Positions 32,097-39,816 of a stretch of DNA of 64,000 nt are shown here, one piece after another. Origin of the DNA: Niveibacterium microcysteis (GTDB lineage: Bacteria > Pseudomonadota > Gammaproteobacteria > Burkholderiales > Rhodocyclaceae); contig NZ_CP071060.1 of assembly GCF_017161445.1 (NCBI RefSeq), positions 992,001 to 1,056,000 on the forward strand. The letters run 5' to 3'. The notes under the pieces were generated by a model. The model made no database searches and was not told where the DNA came from. It saw only the letters and a program-made list of their open reading frames with translations. Within the stretch, counting starts at the first letter, position 1. The number at the start of each line of letters is the position of its first letter. A program made the translations under genes and the position numbers.

Positions 32097-32372
32097 CGTC
32101 ATGCACCTGCTTGGACAGCAATGCATTGCTGTGGTGCAGCAATGATTGGTGTGTGGGCCCGGTTTTTTCGGCAATACACAGTGTTTTGATTCGGATCTGT
32201 TTTTGGTTTGTTGCGAATTTTCGGCTGATACGGCAACAATCTCCTGCTGCAATTTCGATCGCAACTAGAATTTCAGCCTTAGTTGCGGTCGGCGGGCAAT
32301 CAATCCGTTCGATCGAGTTGTCTGGCGCCACCCCTGCCAGGCGTTTGGTCACCTCTACCCGAGGTTTTACGG

Positions 32373-33305
32373 ATGTTCGCCACCCCTGTTGCTGCGTCGG
32401 CGCGTGTTCTCGCGCCACTTCGCCCCCAGCTTTTGCTGATCTTTGCCGCGCTCTGCTGGGCCGGTAACTTCGTGCTTGCCCGCGGTGTCAGCGCACAAGT
32501 GCCGCCGATCTCACTCGCGATGGGCCGCTGGTTCGTTGCCGCCGTCTTGCTCGCACCTTTGGCCCTGCCTCGCTTGCAAGCCGGACTCGCGCCTCTGTTG
32601 AGGATGCGTGGGCGCCTGCTCGGTTTGGCCTTTCTCGGCATCGCTTGTTCGAACACGCTCGTCTATGTTGGGCTACAAACCACACCGGCAACGCACGGCG
32701 TGTTGCTCAACGCGCTGATGCCGATCATGGTGGCTCTGCTCGCCGCAGCCGTCTGGCGCAAGCCTTTGCGGCCCGGCGCCTGGCTCGGCATGGGCGTGTC
32801 GGTGATTGGTGTGTTGTTCATTGTCACGCGAGGCCAGCCGACTCAGGTGTTCTCGATGGATTCCGGCGCCGGCGATCTGTGGGTGGTCGCGGGGATGGCC
32901 TGCTGGGCCGGCTACACGCTGCTGTTGCGTAATGTGGCGCCGCAGATCGACAAACTGGTCCTGCTCTGGGTGTCTGTGGTGCTCGGACTACTGATGCTTC
33001 TGCCGGCCTGGGCCGGCGAGCTCTGGTTGCAGGGCTTGCCGCACCCGAGCGGGCGGGCCTTTGCCGGCATTCTCTACCTGGGGGTGTTCCCGTCGGTCCT
33101 TGCGCTGTTTGCGTACATGCGCGCAGTGGCCGAGATTGGCGCTTCGCGTGCGGCGGCTTTCCTTCACTTGATTCCCGCGTTCGGCACCTTGATGGCGGCG
33201 GCATTTCTTGGTGAAGCGCTGGCGCTCTACCACTACGTCGGGCTGGCGGCGATTCTGGGCGGACTGGTCTGGACGCAACAGGCTTCGGGGCGCAACAGTC
33301 TCTGA
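32373..33305 (+). CDS. EamA/DMT family transporter
   Basis: A 310-residue integral membrane protein with ten predicted helices in two EamA repeats (FAALCWAGNFVLARGVS...PPISLAMGRW and AGMACWAGYTLLLRN). These drug/metabolite transporters export small molecules; the substrate is unknown. The ATG at 32373 follows CGAGGTTTTACGG; the in-frame ATG-like start at 32283 would add 30 non-conserved residues. The 276 bp upstream are AT-rich and hold no gene that I can recognise. Confidence 0.85.
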   Translation: MFATPVAASARVLAPLRPQLLLIFAALCWAGNFVLARGVSAQVPPISLAMGRWFVAAVLLAPLALPRLQAGLAPLLRMRGRLLGLAFLGIACSNTLVYVGLQTTPATHGVLLNALMPIMVALLAAAVWRKPLRPGAWLGMGVSVIGVLFIVTRGQPTQVFSMDSGAGDLWVVAGMACWAGYTLLLRNVAPQIDKLVLLWVSVVLGLLMLLPAWAGELWLQGLPHPSGRAFAGILYLGVFPSVLALFAYMRAVAEIGASRAAAFLHLIPAFGTLMAAAFLGEALALYHYVGLAAILGGLVWTQQASGRNSL

Positions 33306-33350
33306 AACGCGACACCGGTCACGCCCAGTGCGGCTCGACGCTGCGCCGCC

Positions 33351-33372
33351 GGGATGATTTCGGTATCATCCC
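33351..33372. promoter_or_regulatory. perfect inverted repeat at the start of the HTH-receiver gene
   Basis: GGGATGAT-ttcggt-ATCATCCC: 8-bp perfect arms with a 6-base spacer, ending one base before a GTG and seven before the ATG of the downstream regulator gene. No ribosome binding site is visible between. It could be a protein operator (possibly autoregulatory) or an RNA hairpin with a UUCG-containing loop that controls translation. Confidence 0.55.
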
Positions 33373-33378
33373 GTGGTC

Positions 33379-34005
33379 ATGAGCGACCTTCACGCACTTC
33401 CTTCGAAGCCGGAGCGCGAGTACTGCAGCACAAGCGAAGCTGCACAGATGCTCGGCGTCTCCTTGGGTACCGTTCAGCAAATGGTCGAAAACGGCCTGCT
33501 GGAGGCGTGGAAGACGGCGGGCGGTCACCGTCGCATCCGCATCGGTTCGGTTGAAGACTATCTGCGGCGTCGATCTTCAGGCGTCGCGGCACCCCATCCG
33601 GTGGGCGTGTTGCGCATTCTTGTGGCGGAGGATGATCGTATCCTCCAGCGCTTGTATGCCCACACCTTTGAGACCTGGAACCTGCCGATCGAGGTACGCC
33701 TCGTCGAGTCTGGCTTCGATGGTCTCTTGGAAATCGGTCGTCAGCAGCCCGACTTGCTGATTTCCGACCTTGTGATGCCTGGCCTCGACGGGTTCGCGAT
33801 GATTTCTAAGCTGCGCTCGGACCCCAAGCTTGAAGACATGGACATCATCGTGGTGACCGGCCTGTCGCAGGAGGATATCGCCGAGCGTGGCGGATTGCCT
33901 GACGACGTGACGATCTATGGCAAGCCGGTGCCGTTCAAAGAGCTCAAGGGTTATATCCAGGCGCGGCTGGCTCAGTTCCAGCGGCGCGGGCGCGCGGCCA
34001 GCTGA
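33379..34005 (+). CDS. excisionase/MerR-like HTH plus response-regulator receiver protein
   Basis: A 208-residue protein with an unusual domain order: an N-terminal excisionase/MerR-type winged HTH (YCSTSEAAQMLGVSLGTVQ, then WKTAGGHRRI), followed by a CheY-like receiver domain (acidic pocket E84-D85, phosphoacceptor D130 in LLISDLVMPGLDG, conserved Lys in IYGKPVPF). DNA binding and phosphorylation are thus in reverse order compared with OmpR or NarL regulators. No partner histidine kinase is adjacent. GTG 33373 is an alternative start. A perfect inverted repeat ends at the start codon. Confidence 0.85.
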   Translation: MSDLHALPSKPEREYCSTSEAAQMLGVSLGTVQQMVENGLLEAWKTAGGHRRIRIGSVEDYLRRRSSGVAAPHPVGVLRILVAEDDRILQRLYAHTFETWNLPIEVRLVESGFDGLLEIGRQQPDLLISDLVMPGLDGFAMISKLRSDPKLEDMDIIVVTGLSQEDIAERGGLPDDVTIYGKPVPFKELKGYIQARLAQFQRRGRAAS

Positions 34006-34023
34006 GCCGGCGCCGTTTGAAAG

Positions 34024-34049
34024 AAAGGCCCGCTGTCGCGGGCCTTTTT
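34024..34049. terminator. bidirectional rho-independent terminator
   Basis: Stem AAAGGCCCGC / GCGGGCCTTT with a TGTC loop, an A-run on the left and TTTTT on the right. It lies between the convergent HTH-receiver gene and rfaE2 and can stop transcription from both sides. Confidence 0.92.
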
Positions 34050-34053
34050 CATG

Positions 34054-34551
34054 TCAGCTCGCGCCGCGAATCCGCCCGAGCAGGGCTGTGGTCGAGCGTT
34101 CGTGCTCAAACGGGATCGAGTGCACCGTGCCGCCCCAGCCGATCACTTCGGGCGCGCCAACGATGCGGTCCGGCGCCCAGTCGCCTCCCTTGACCAGGAT
34201 GTCGGGGCGGCAATCCAGAATCCGGGCAATCGGGGTGTCTTCGTCGAACCAGGTCACCAGGTCGACGCTGTCCAGCGCGGCCATCACGGCGAGCCGGTCT
34301 TCAAGGCAGTTGATCGGTCGGTCGTCGCCTTTGCCTTGGCGCTTGACCGACGCATCGGTATTCAGCGCGACCACCATCGCCGCGCCGAGCTCGCGGGCTT
34401 GGGCCAGGTAGGTAACGTGTCCGCGGTGCAGGATGTCGAAGCAGCCGTTCGTGAAAACCAGCGGCCGCGGCAGCATCGCGACGCGGGCGGCCAGTTGCTC
34501 TGGCGGGCAGATGCGCTGTTCGAAGCGCGGGCGGAGATAGCGATTGCTCAT
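34054..34551 (-). CDS. rfaE2: D-glycero-beta-D-manno-heptose 1-phosphate adenylyltransferase
   Basis: Stand-alone nucleotidyltransferase domain of HldE: activates heptose-1-phosphate with ATP to ADP-heptose for LPS inner core synthesis. The 165-residue product has the cytidylyltransferase motif TNGCFDILHRGHV (HxGH) and VKGGDW. The ATG at 34551 is preferred; a TTG at 34572 would add seven residues and neither has a clear ribosome binding site. The kinase half (rfaE1) is not nearby. It lies downstream of the diguanylate cyclase gene on the same strand. Confidence 0.9.
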   Translation of the reverse strand: MSNRYLRPRFEQRICPPEQLAARVAMLPRPLVFTNGCFDILHRGHVTYLAQARELGAAMVVALNTDASVKRQGKGDDRPINCLEDRLAVMAALDSVDLVTWFDEDTPIARILDCRPDILVKGGDWAPDRIVGAPEVIGWGGTVHSIPFEHERSTTALLGRIRGAS

Positions 34552-34617
34552 GTTGGTCGGATTCGATGACAAGCCGAGAGTCTAGCCTAGCTGGGGGCAG
34601 CCGCTCACGCGCGTGGC

Positions 34618-36987
34618 TCAGCGGCGGTGGGTGCTCTTGATTTGATACATCGCGGCGTCGGCGTGGCTGAGCAGGGCGTCGGCGTCTTCGCCATCGTCGG
34701 GATAGCGCGCGACGCCGATGCTGGCGCGCAGATTGAAGCTCTTGCGCCCCATGGCCGGAAGGGGCTCGCGAAGCGCGGTCTGGATCCGGTCGATCGCCTG
34801 TTCAATCGTGTTCTCGTGCTCAAGTCCGTCGAGGATCACGACGAATTCATCGCCGCCGAGCCGTGCAACCGTGTCGCCGAGGCGCAGGCTGCCGGCGATC
34901 CGACGCGCCGCCTCGCACAGCACGTCATCCCCCGTGGCGTGGCCGAACTGATCGTTGATTTCCTTGAACCGGTCGAGGTCGATGAAGAGCAGCGCGAACT
35001 CCCGCCGGTCGCGCCGTGCGCGGTTGAGTGCGCCCTGGAGGCGGTCCTGCAGCAGTACCCGGTTCGGCAGGCCCGTCAGGGGATCGTGGTGGGCCTGTAG
35101 TTCCAGTTGTTGCTGGCGATTCTTCAAGGGCGTGATGTCCGCCAGCACGGCGATGTATTCAGCGATCTGGTTATCCTCGGTTTGCACCGCAATGACAGTC
35201 GCCCAGACCGGAATCGGCTCGCCGCTCTTGCGGCGTAGCCACAACTCCCCGATCCAGCGGTGATCGCGCTGCAAGACTTCGCTCATCGCCTGACGTGCTT
35301 CACTTGCGGGGCGTTCCGCGTCGAGGATGCGCGGGTGCTGGCCGAGCAACTCGTCTTCTGGATAGCCGCTGATCTCGCTCAGCGCCGGGTTCACCGCACG
35401 GATCTTATGGTTGGCGTCGGTGACGAGAATCCCCTCGGCCGTGTTGCGAAATACCGCGTCGGCTTGTCTCAGGCGCAGCGCTGCCTCGTATGCCGCCGAG
35501 ATGTCGTGGCAGATGCCGACGATTCCGATCGCTTGCCCGTCGCCGCCAATGATCGGGCTCTTCAAGGTATCGACCCTGACACGGTGGCCGTCCGGGTAAA
35601 CGACCCATTCCTCGTTGCGTCGCGCCTCGCCGGTTGTCATGACGGCGCGGTCGTGGGCGCGGTAGAAGTCTGCCAGGCCGCGCTCCCAGAAGTCGTGATC
35701 GCAGCGGCCGATCAGTTGCGCCTCGGCGTTGCCGCTAAGCCGCTCGAAGGCGGGGTTGCAGGCGACGAAGCGGCCGTCCTGGTCCTTCGCGAAAACCGGG
35801 TCGGCGATCGAGTCGAGCAGGGTGCGCAGCAGCGCCCGCTCGCGCAGCGTCCGGTCGAGCACGCGGCGGCGCTGCGCAGTACGCAGCGCGAGGGCTGCCG
35901 CGAGCAGGGTGAGGCCAGCCACCAGCGTGGCGGCGGCGGCGCTGGCCGCGGGGTGCGCGCGCCAGACCGGGACCGGCTGGTTGAGGATCAGCGTGTCAGG
36001 CGGCAACTGGTCTTCCGGGAGCCGCCAGCGGACGAGCGCGCGGTGGTCGAAGATCGGGCGGTTCGGGCTTGTTTCGCGGATCGGGATGGTGTTCGGTGCA
36101 GCGCCGCGCAGGATGCGCAAGGCCATGTCAGCCGCCACCAGGCCATGCTCGCGGTGGCTCATGACGTAGCCGCCGAGCAGGCCACGACCGACGCCGTGCT
36201 CCCAGAGGTGGAGCACTGGCCCGCTCGCATGCTTGACGATCCAATCGACCCCGTCTTCAAAGCTGCGCGGTTGGCCGCTGGCGTCGTGATAGGCCGCCAG
36301 TAGCAGGGCCGCCTCGTCCGGGTTTAGGCGCTCGAGGCGGCTGGCGAGCTGATCCCAGCTGATCTGCGTGAGATCTGCGACCTCGATCGCGATGTCCGGG
36401 AAGCCGAACTTCTGTTTGGCACGCAGGGTTTGCAGGTCGGCGCGGCCGCCGGGGCTGTCGTCGGCAATCACGACAACCCGCTGCAATCCGGGCATCAGTC
36501 GGCGGGCGAGCGCGAACGTCTCCGGGATCGAGACATGCTCCACAACACCCGTCTCCCGCGGCGAACCACGCTGCGCGATGGCGCGTTCGACGTTGTTAAC
36601 GCCGAGAAAGACCACCGGAGCATTGCCGAACAGGCCGGCCCCGTAATCCGTTGCAAGGTTGAAGGCGGCGTCGTCCGCGGCGATGACCAGGTCGTAGCGC
36701 GGTTTGCGGGCAAGGCGGTAGGCGAGCCACTCGCGATAGCGCACGGCGCTTTCGGCGTCGGTGAGGTGGCGCGCATCCATGAACTCTTCGTCGATCTGGA
36801 TGCCTTGCGGCGCCAGCACCGCGAACACGCCGTCGTGGATCTTGCTGGTGGTGGGGAAGCCTGGGTGATACGAGTAGAGCAGCAGAACCCGGCGGCCGTG
36901 GAGGTCCTGCGCCGCCAGACATGGCCCGGGCGCGAGCAGTTGCAGGCAGCAGAGCAGTAATCCGATGCGAAGCAGGGCGCGCCGCAT
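34618..36987 (-). CDS. periplasmic-sensor (ABC_sub_bind)-PAS-PAS-GGDEF diguanylate cyclase
   Basis: A 789-residue membrane protein: signal peptide (about 1-25, cleaved near CLA-AQD), a periplasmic ABC-transporter-substrate-binding-like domain (about 30-330), one membrane helix (about 350-372), two PAS domains (about 385-505 and 510-625) and a C-terminal GGDEF domain. The active-site GGDEF is intact at 711-715, and the inhibitory I-site RLGD lies five residues upstream, so the protein should make c-di-GMP under product control. The ATG follows GGGAGGGTCTC. Possible inputs are a periplasmic small ligand and cytoplasmic redox or ligand signals through PAS. Confidence 0.9.
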   Translation of the reverse strand: MRRALLRIGLLLCCLQLLAPGPCLAAQDLHGRRVLLLYSYHPGFPTTSKIHDGVFAVLAPQGIQIDEEFMDARHLTDAESAVRYREWLAYRLARKPRYDLVIAADDAAFNLATDYGAGLFGNAPVVFLGVNNVERAIAQRGSPRETGVVEHVSIPETFALARRLMPGLQRVVVIADDSPGGRADLQTLRAKQKFGFPDIAIEVADLTQISWDQLASRLERLNPDEAALLLAAYHDASGQPRSFEDGVDWIVKHASGPVLHLWEHGVGRGLLGGYVMSHREHGLVAADMALRILRGAAPNTIPIRETSPNRPIFDHRALVRWRLPEDQLPPDTLILNQPVPVWRAHPAASAAAATLVAGLTLLAAALALRTAQRRRVLDRTLRERALLRTLLDSIADPVFAKDQDGRFVACNPAFERLSGNAEAQLIGRCDHDFWERGLADFYRAHDRAVMTTGEARRNEEWVVYPDGHRVRVDTLKSPIIGGDGQAIGIVGICHDISAAYEAALRLRQADAVFRNTAEGILVTDANHKIRAVNPALSEISGYPEDELLGQHPRILDAERPASEARQAMSEVLQRDHRWIGELWLRRKSGEPIPVWATVIAVQTEDNQIAEYIAVLADITPLKNRQQQLELQAHHDPLTGLPNRVLLQDRLQGALNRARRDRREFALLFIDLDRFKEINDQFGHATGDDVLCEAARRIAGSLRLGDTVARLGGDEFVVILDGLEHENTIEQAIDRIQTALREPLPAMGRKSFNLRASIGVARYPDDGEDADALLSHADAAMYQIKSTHRR

Positions 36988-37077
36988 TGAGACCCTCCCG
37001 CGGGCGCCCGAAAGCGCCCTTCATCCTGCTTTATCGGATGCGGCCGCGGGATTCTGAAGGCATATCGAGCCCTTGGC

Positions 37078-37911
37078 TCAGCCTGGCGCCGGGCTGAGTG
37101 ATTTGCGGAAGCGGTTGAGGTCCTGCGCGGTCTCGAAGGCCTGGCCAAACAGGCTCGAGAGGTTGCGCAGGATGCCGCCGATGACGCGTTGCTCGCAGTC
37201 CTTGTCGAAGCGGATCTGTTCGGACAGCCAGTGTTCGAGCCATTCCGGATCCGGTAGTCGGGACTGGATCGTGTCGCGCGGGAAGAGCGCTTCGTTCACA
37301 TGCAGATTGGTCGGATGCAGCGGTTTGCCGCTGCGCGCAGAACTGGCCATCAGCACGCCGATCTTCGCAAAGGCGGCGCGAGCGCTGTCGCCAACGCGAT
37401 CGATCGCCTGCTTCATGTACTTCAGGTAGGCGCCGCCGTGCCGCGCTTCATCGCGCGAGAGCAGGTCGTAGATCTTCTTGATCACCGGCTCGGTGTGCCA
37501 TGCCGATGCGCGGCGATACCACTGCGTCAGGCGCAGCTCACCGCAGAAATGCAGCATCAGCGTCTCCAGCGGCGGAGCGGGGTCGAACTCGAAGCGCACC
37601 GCGTGCAGTTCCGGCTCGCTGGGGGCAAGCTCGGGGCGGAAGCGCCGCAGGTATTCCATCAAGACCAGCGCGTGCTTCTGTTCCTCGTAGAACCAGATCG
37701 ACATGAAGGCCGAGAAGTCGGAATCGTCACGGTTGTCGCGCAGGAACATCTCGGTGGCGGGCAGCGCGGACCACTCGGTGATCGCATTCATCTTCACCGT
37801 GAGCGCTTGTTCGTCCGAGAGCAGGCTGCTGTCGAAGCGCTCCCACGGCACGTCTTTAGCCATGTTCCAGCGGGCCGCTTCAAGCGACTGGTAGAGGTCG
37901 GGGTAGAGCAT
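37078..37911 (-). CDS. diiron ferritin-like/acyl-ACP-desaturase-like protein
   Basis: A 277-residue soluble four-helix-bundle protein. All six expected diiron ligands are visible with desaturase/ferritin-like spacing: E46, E77-x2-H80 (FYEEQKH), E125, E155-x2-H158 (RDEARH). Length fits stearoyl-ACP desaturase relatives or ferritin-family oxidases. The ATG follows GGGAGGTATCC. It lies 72 bp behind the B12-photoreceptor-type regulator on the same strand, next to a divergent operon with a fatty-acid methyltransferase, so a role in lipid modification is plausible but not shown. Confidence 0.75.
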   Translation of the reverse strand: MLYPDLYQSLEAARWNMAKDVPWERFDSSLLSDEQALTVKMNAITEWSALPATEMFLRDNRDDSDFSAFMSIWFYEEQKHALVLMEYLRRFRPELAPSEPELHAVRFEFDPAPPLETLMLHFCGELRLTQWYRRASAWHTEPVIKKIYDLLSRDEARHGGAYLKYMKQAIDRVGDSARAAFAKIGVLMASSARSGKPLHPTNLHVNEALFPRDTIQSRLPDPEWLEHWLSEQIRFDKDCEQRVIGGILRNLSSLFGQAFETAQDLNRFRKSLSPAPG

Positions 37912-37983
37912 CGGATACCTCCCGCAACGTCAATCTGCGGGTCTCATTCTAGATCGTGTTCGTGACTTGCCGGTTGCGGGTGC

Positions 37984-38895
37984 CTACGCAGCGTTGGCGG
38001 TACGCCACGCTTCGAGCGCGCTGAGGGTTTCGCGAATGTCCGTGATGATGCTGACACCGGGAATTGCGTCGCGGCGTCCGGCGATCGCCCTGCCGCCGGC
38101 CCATAGCGCGACGCCGTCGGGCAGCGCCGCGCGCAGCTGCGTCAATCCCTCCACCGCCTGACGCGCCGGAAAGGCCGCGGAGAACGACAAGGCCACGATG
38201 TCGAAGTCGCCGGCGCGGGCGGCGCTGTCGATGTTCGCGATCGGCATCTGTGTCCCGAGCGATACGCAACTCGCGCCTTCGCTGACGAGCAGGGCCTCGG
38301 CCATCAGCAGGCCCAGCACATGGAGTTCGTCCGGGAAGGTGGTCAGCAACACACGTGGGCGCTGGCCGCCGCCTTGAGCATTGATTGCGCTGCGTAGCAG
38401 GTTCTGCACCTGCTCGGTGTACAGGTGCTCCTCCGGCACCTGGATCTCGCCGCGTAGCCAGGCATTGCCGATCAGCGTGTTGAGCGGTGCGACGGTTTCC
38501 ACCACAAAGGCCTGCAAGCCCTGCTTGAGCAGGGTCTGCTGCAGGGTGCGCCGCAGCTCCTCACTGCGATGCAGGCGCAGCAACTCGACGATGCTGTTGC
38601 AGCGGCTCGCTGCATTGGGGCAGTCAATCGTCTGCGCTTGCCTGGCTTGCAGCATCTCGCCGAGGGTTTCGATCGAAGCCTCGATCAGTTTGCCCGGCCG
38701 CATGCCTTGGTCCACAAGATGTTTGAGCAGGCGGAGTTTCTCTACCTGGTCGGCCGGGTACAGACGCTCGTCGTGCTCGTCGCGCTCGGGCTGCGGAAAG
38801 CCGTAACGCCGCTCCCACATGCGGAGCGTGTCTTTTGGCAGCCCGGTTTCGCGCTCGACGGCGGCGATCGCAAGTTTGGTTGGGTCCTTCGACAT
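37984..38895 (-). CDS. litR: MerR-family cobalamin-binding transcription regulator (LitR/CarH type)
   Basis: A 303-residue protein. Residues 1-75 form a MerR winged HTH (KLAIAAVERETGLPKDTLRMWERRYG). Residues about 95-175 are the helical B12-cap with W146-x9-E156-H157, the CarH light-sensing signature. The Rossmann B12-binding domain has ExHxxG at E190-G195, with H192 as the expected lower cobalt ligand. In CarH/LitR proteins, AdoB12-bound tetramers repress in the dark and dissociate in light. The ATG at 38895 is preferred because a longer frame to 38958 would read through an operator palindrome. It is divergent from the operon starting at 38991. Confidence 0.9.
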   Translation of the reverse strand: MSKDPTKLAIAAVERETGLPKDTLRMWERRYGFPQPERDEHDERLYPADQVEKLRLLKHLVDQGMRPGKLIEASIETLGEMLQARQAQTIDCPNAASRCNSIVELLRLHRSEELRRTLQQTLLKQGLQAFVVETVAPLNTLIGNAWLRGEIQVPEEHLYTEQVQNLLRSAINAQGGGQRPRVLLTTFPDELHVLGLLMAEALLVSEGASCVSLGTQMPIANIDSAARAGDFDIVALSFSAAFPARQAVEGLTQLRAALPDGVALWAGGRAIAGRRDAIPGVSIITDIRETLSALEAWRTANAA

Positions 38896-38900
38896 TGGTG

Positions 38901-38917
38901 TTTTGTCCTGGACAAAA
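38901..38917. promoter_or_regulatory. operator palindrome 1
   Basis: TTTTGTCC-T-GGACAAAA, a perfect 17-bp palindrome. It lies 5 bp upstream of the litR start codon and 2 bp upstream of the -35 of the divergent operon promoter. MerR proteins bind palindromes as dimers, so this is the likely binding site of the adjacent regulator and would also give autoregulation. Confidence 0.8.
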
Positions 38918-38919
38918 GC

Positions 38920-38948
38920 TTGACTGCGAGAATGCATGTGTCTATCGT
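38920..38948 (+). promoter_or_regulatory. sigma70-like promoter of the divergent operon
   Basis: TTGACT (-35, 38920-38925), 17-bp spacer, TATCGT (-10, 38943-38948). The predicted start near 38955 lies between the two operator palindromes. Confidence 0.6.
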
Positions 38949-38964
38949 ACGAACACAAACCTGA

Positions 38965-38979
38965 TTTGTCCAGGACAAA
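38965..38979. promoter_or_regulatory. operator palindrome 2
   Basis: TTTGTCC-A-GGACAAA, a 15-bp palindrome that repeats operator 1. Its centre is 63 bp from that of operator 1 (six helical turns). It would fall just downstream of the predicted transcription start and just upstream of the ribosome binding site AAAGGAG of the first operon gene. Confidence 0.8.
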
Positions 38980-38990
38980 AGGAGCTCACC

Positions 38991-39212
38991 ATGAAACCCG
39001 CAGCGATTGCTTCAACAAACCGCAAAGTCTTGCTGTTCATGGCGTCGGCCTTGGTGTTGCTCGGCGCTTTGGGGTGGACAATGGCCCACGCCGCCGACGA
39101 GGCATGTCCGGTTGCGGCCGAGATTGAGCATGACCGCTTGCTTATTGTCCTACACAACAATGGTGCTGAGCTGGCGGTTCCGCGTCTGCCGGCGATTGAC
39201 GGGGCGCGCTGA
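38991..39212 (+). CDS. small secreted or membrane-anchored protein, first gene of the light-type operon
   Basis: A 73-residue protein with an N-terminal membrane/signal segment (KVLLFMASALVLLGALGW, possible cleavage after AHA) and a short mature part with one cysteine (DEACPVAAEIEHDRL). It follows AAAAGGAGCTCACC, a good ribosome binding site. I do not recognise a family. Its gene is the first behind the divergent promoter and stops 3 bp before the glutathione peroxidase gene, so it is co-expressed with it. Confidence 0.6.
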   Translation: MKPAAIASTNRKVLLFMASALVLLGALGWTMAHAADEACPVAAEIEHDRLLIVLHNNGAELAVPRLPAIDGAR

Positions 39213-39215
39213 GCG

Positions 39216-39782
39216 ATGGGGCTGCTGATGAATCGCTTTCGCTTCCAAGTGCTTGCGCTGCTGTTGATGTTGCCGGGCATCGCGAGTGCGGCAGCGACGT
39301 GTTCCCCGCTGCTCGATCACCGCTTCAAGCGCTTGTCCGGTAGCGAGACGTTTTCGATGTGCGACTACGCCGGCAAGGTGCTGTTGGTGGTGAATACCGC
39401 CAGCTTCTGCGGCAACACGCCGCAGTACGAAGGCCTCGAGCGGCTCTACCAGAAGTACTCCGGCCGCGGACTGGTCGTAGTCGGCTTCCCGTCGAACGAC
39501 TTTGGCCAGCAGGAGCCGGGCAGCGAGAAGGAGATCGCCGAGTTTTGCAAGATGACCTACGGTGTGAAGTTCCCGATGGCGGCGAAGACCTCAGTGGTCG
39601 GTGCCGCGGCGCATCCGTTTTACCGCCAGCTCGCCAAGTCGACAGGCGCAGCGCCCTCTTGGAACTTTCACAAGTACCTGATTGATCGCAGCGGCAATCG
39701 CGTTGTGAGTTTTGACAGCGGCATGCAGCCGGAAAGCCCGGCGATCGTGGCGAAGATCGAATCGCTGCTCGCTGCGCCCTGA
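39216..39782 (+). CDS. periplasmic glutathione peroxidase family protein
   Basis: A 188-residue thioredoxin-fold peroxidase with a signal peptide (RFQVLALLLMLPGIASA). The peroxidatic residue is C65 in NTASFCG (codon TGC, so not selenocysteine); the conserved Gln lies in PSNDFGQQEPG and the Trp/Asn in SWNFHKY. It reduces hydroperoxides, including lipid peroxides, in the periplasm. Its place in an operon with a fatty-acid methyltransferase and a light-sensor regulator fits protection against photo-oxidative lipid damage. Confidence 0.88.
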   Translation: MGLLMNRFRFQVLALLLMLPGIASAAATCSPLLDHRFKRLSGSETFSMCDYAGKVLLVVNTASFCGNTPQYEGLERLYQKYSGRGLVVVGFPSNDFGQQEPGSEKEIAEFCKMTYGVKFPMAAKTSVVGAAAHPFYRQLAKSTGAAPSWNFHKYLIDRSGNRVVSFDSGMQPESPAIVAKIESLLAAP

Positions 39783-39816
39783 GTGGGCGCGACATTTCAG
39801 ACGAGAGGGACTCGCG

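Noticed and set aside
39399..39413. Glutathione peroxidase as a selenoprotein
   Set aside because: The peroxidatic residue is encoded by TGC (cysteine), not TGA, and no selenocysteine insertion hairpin is needed.
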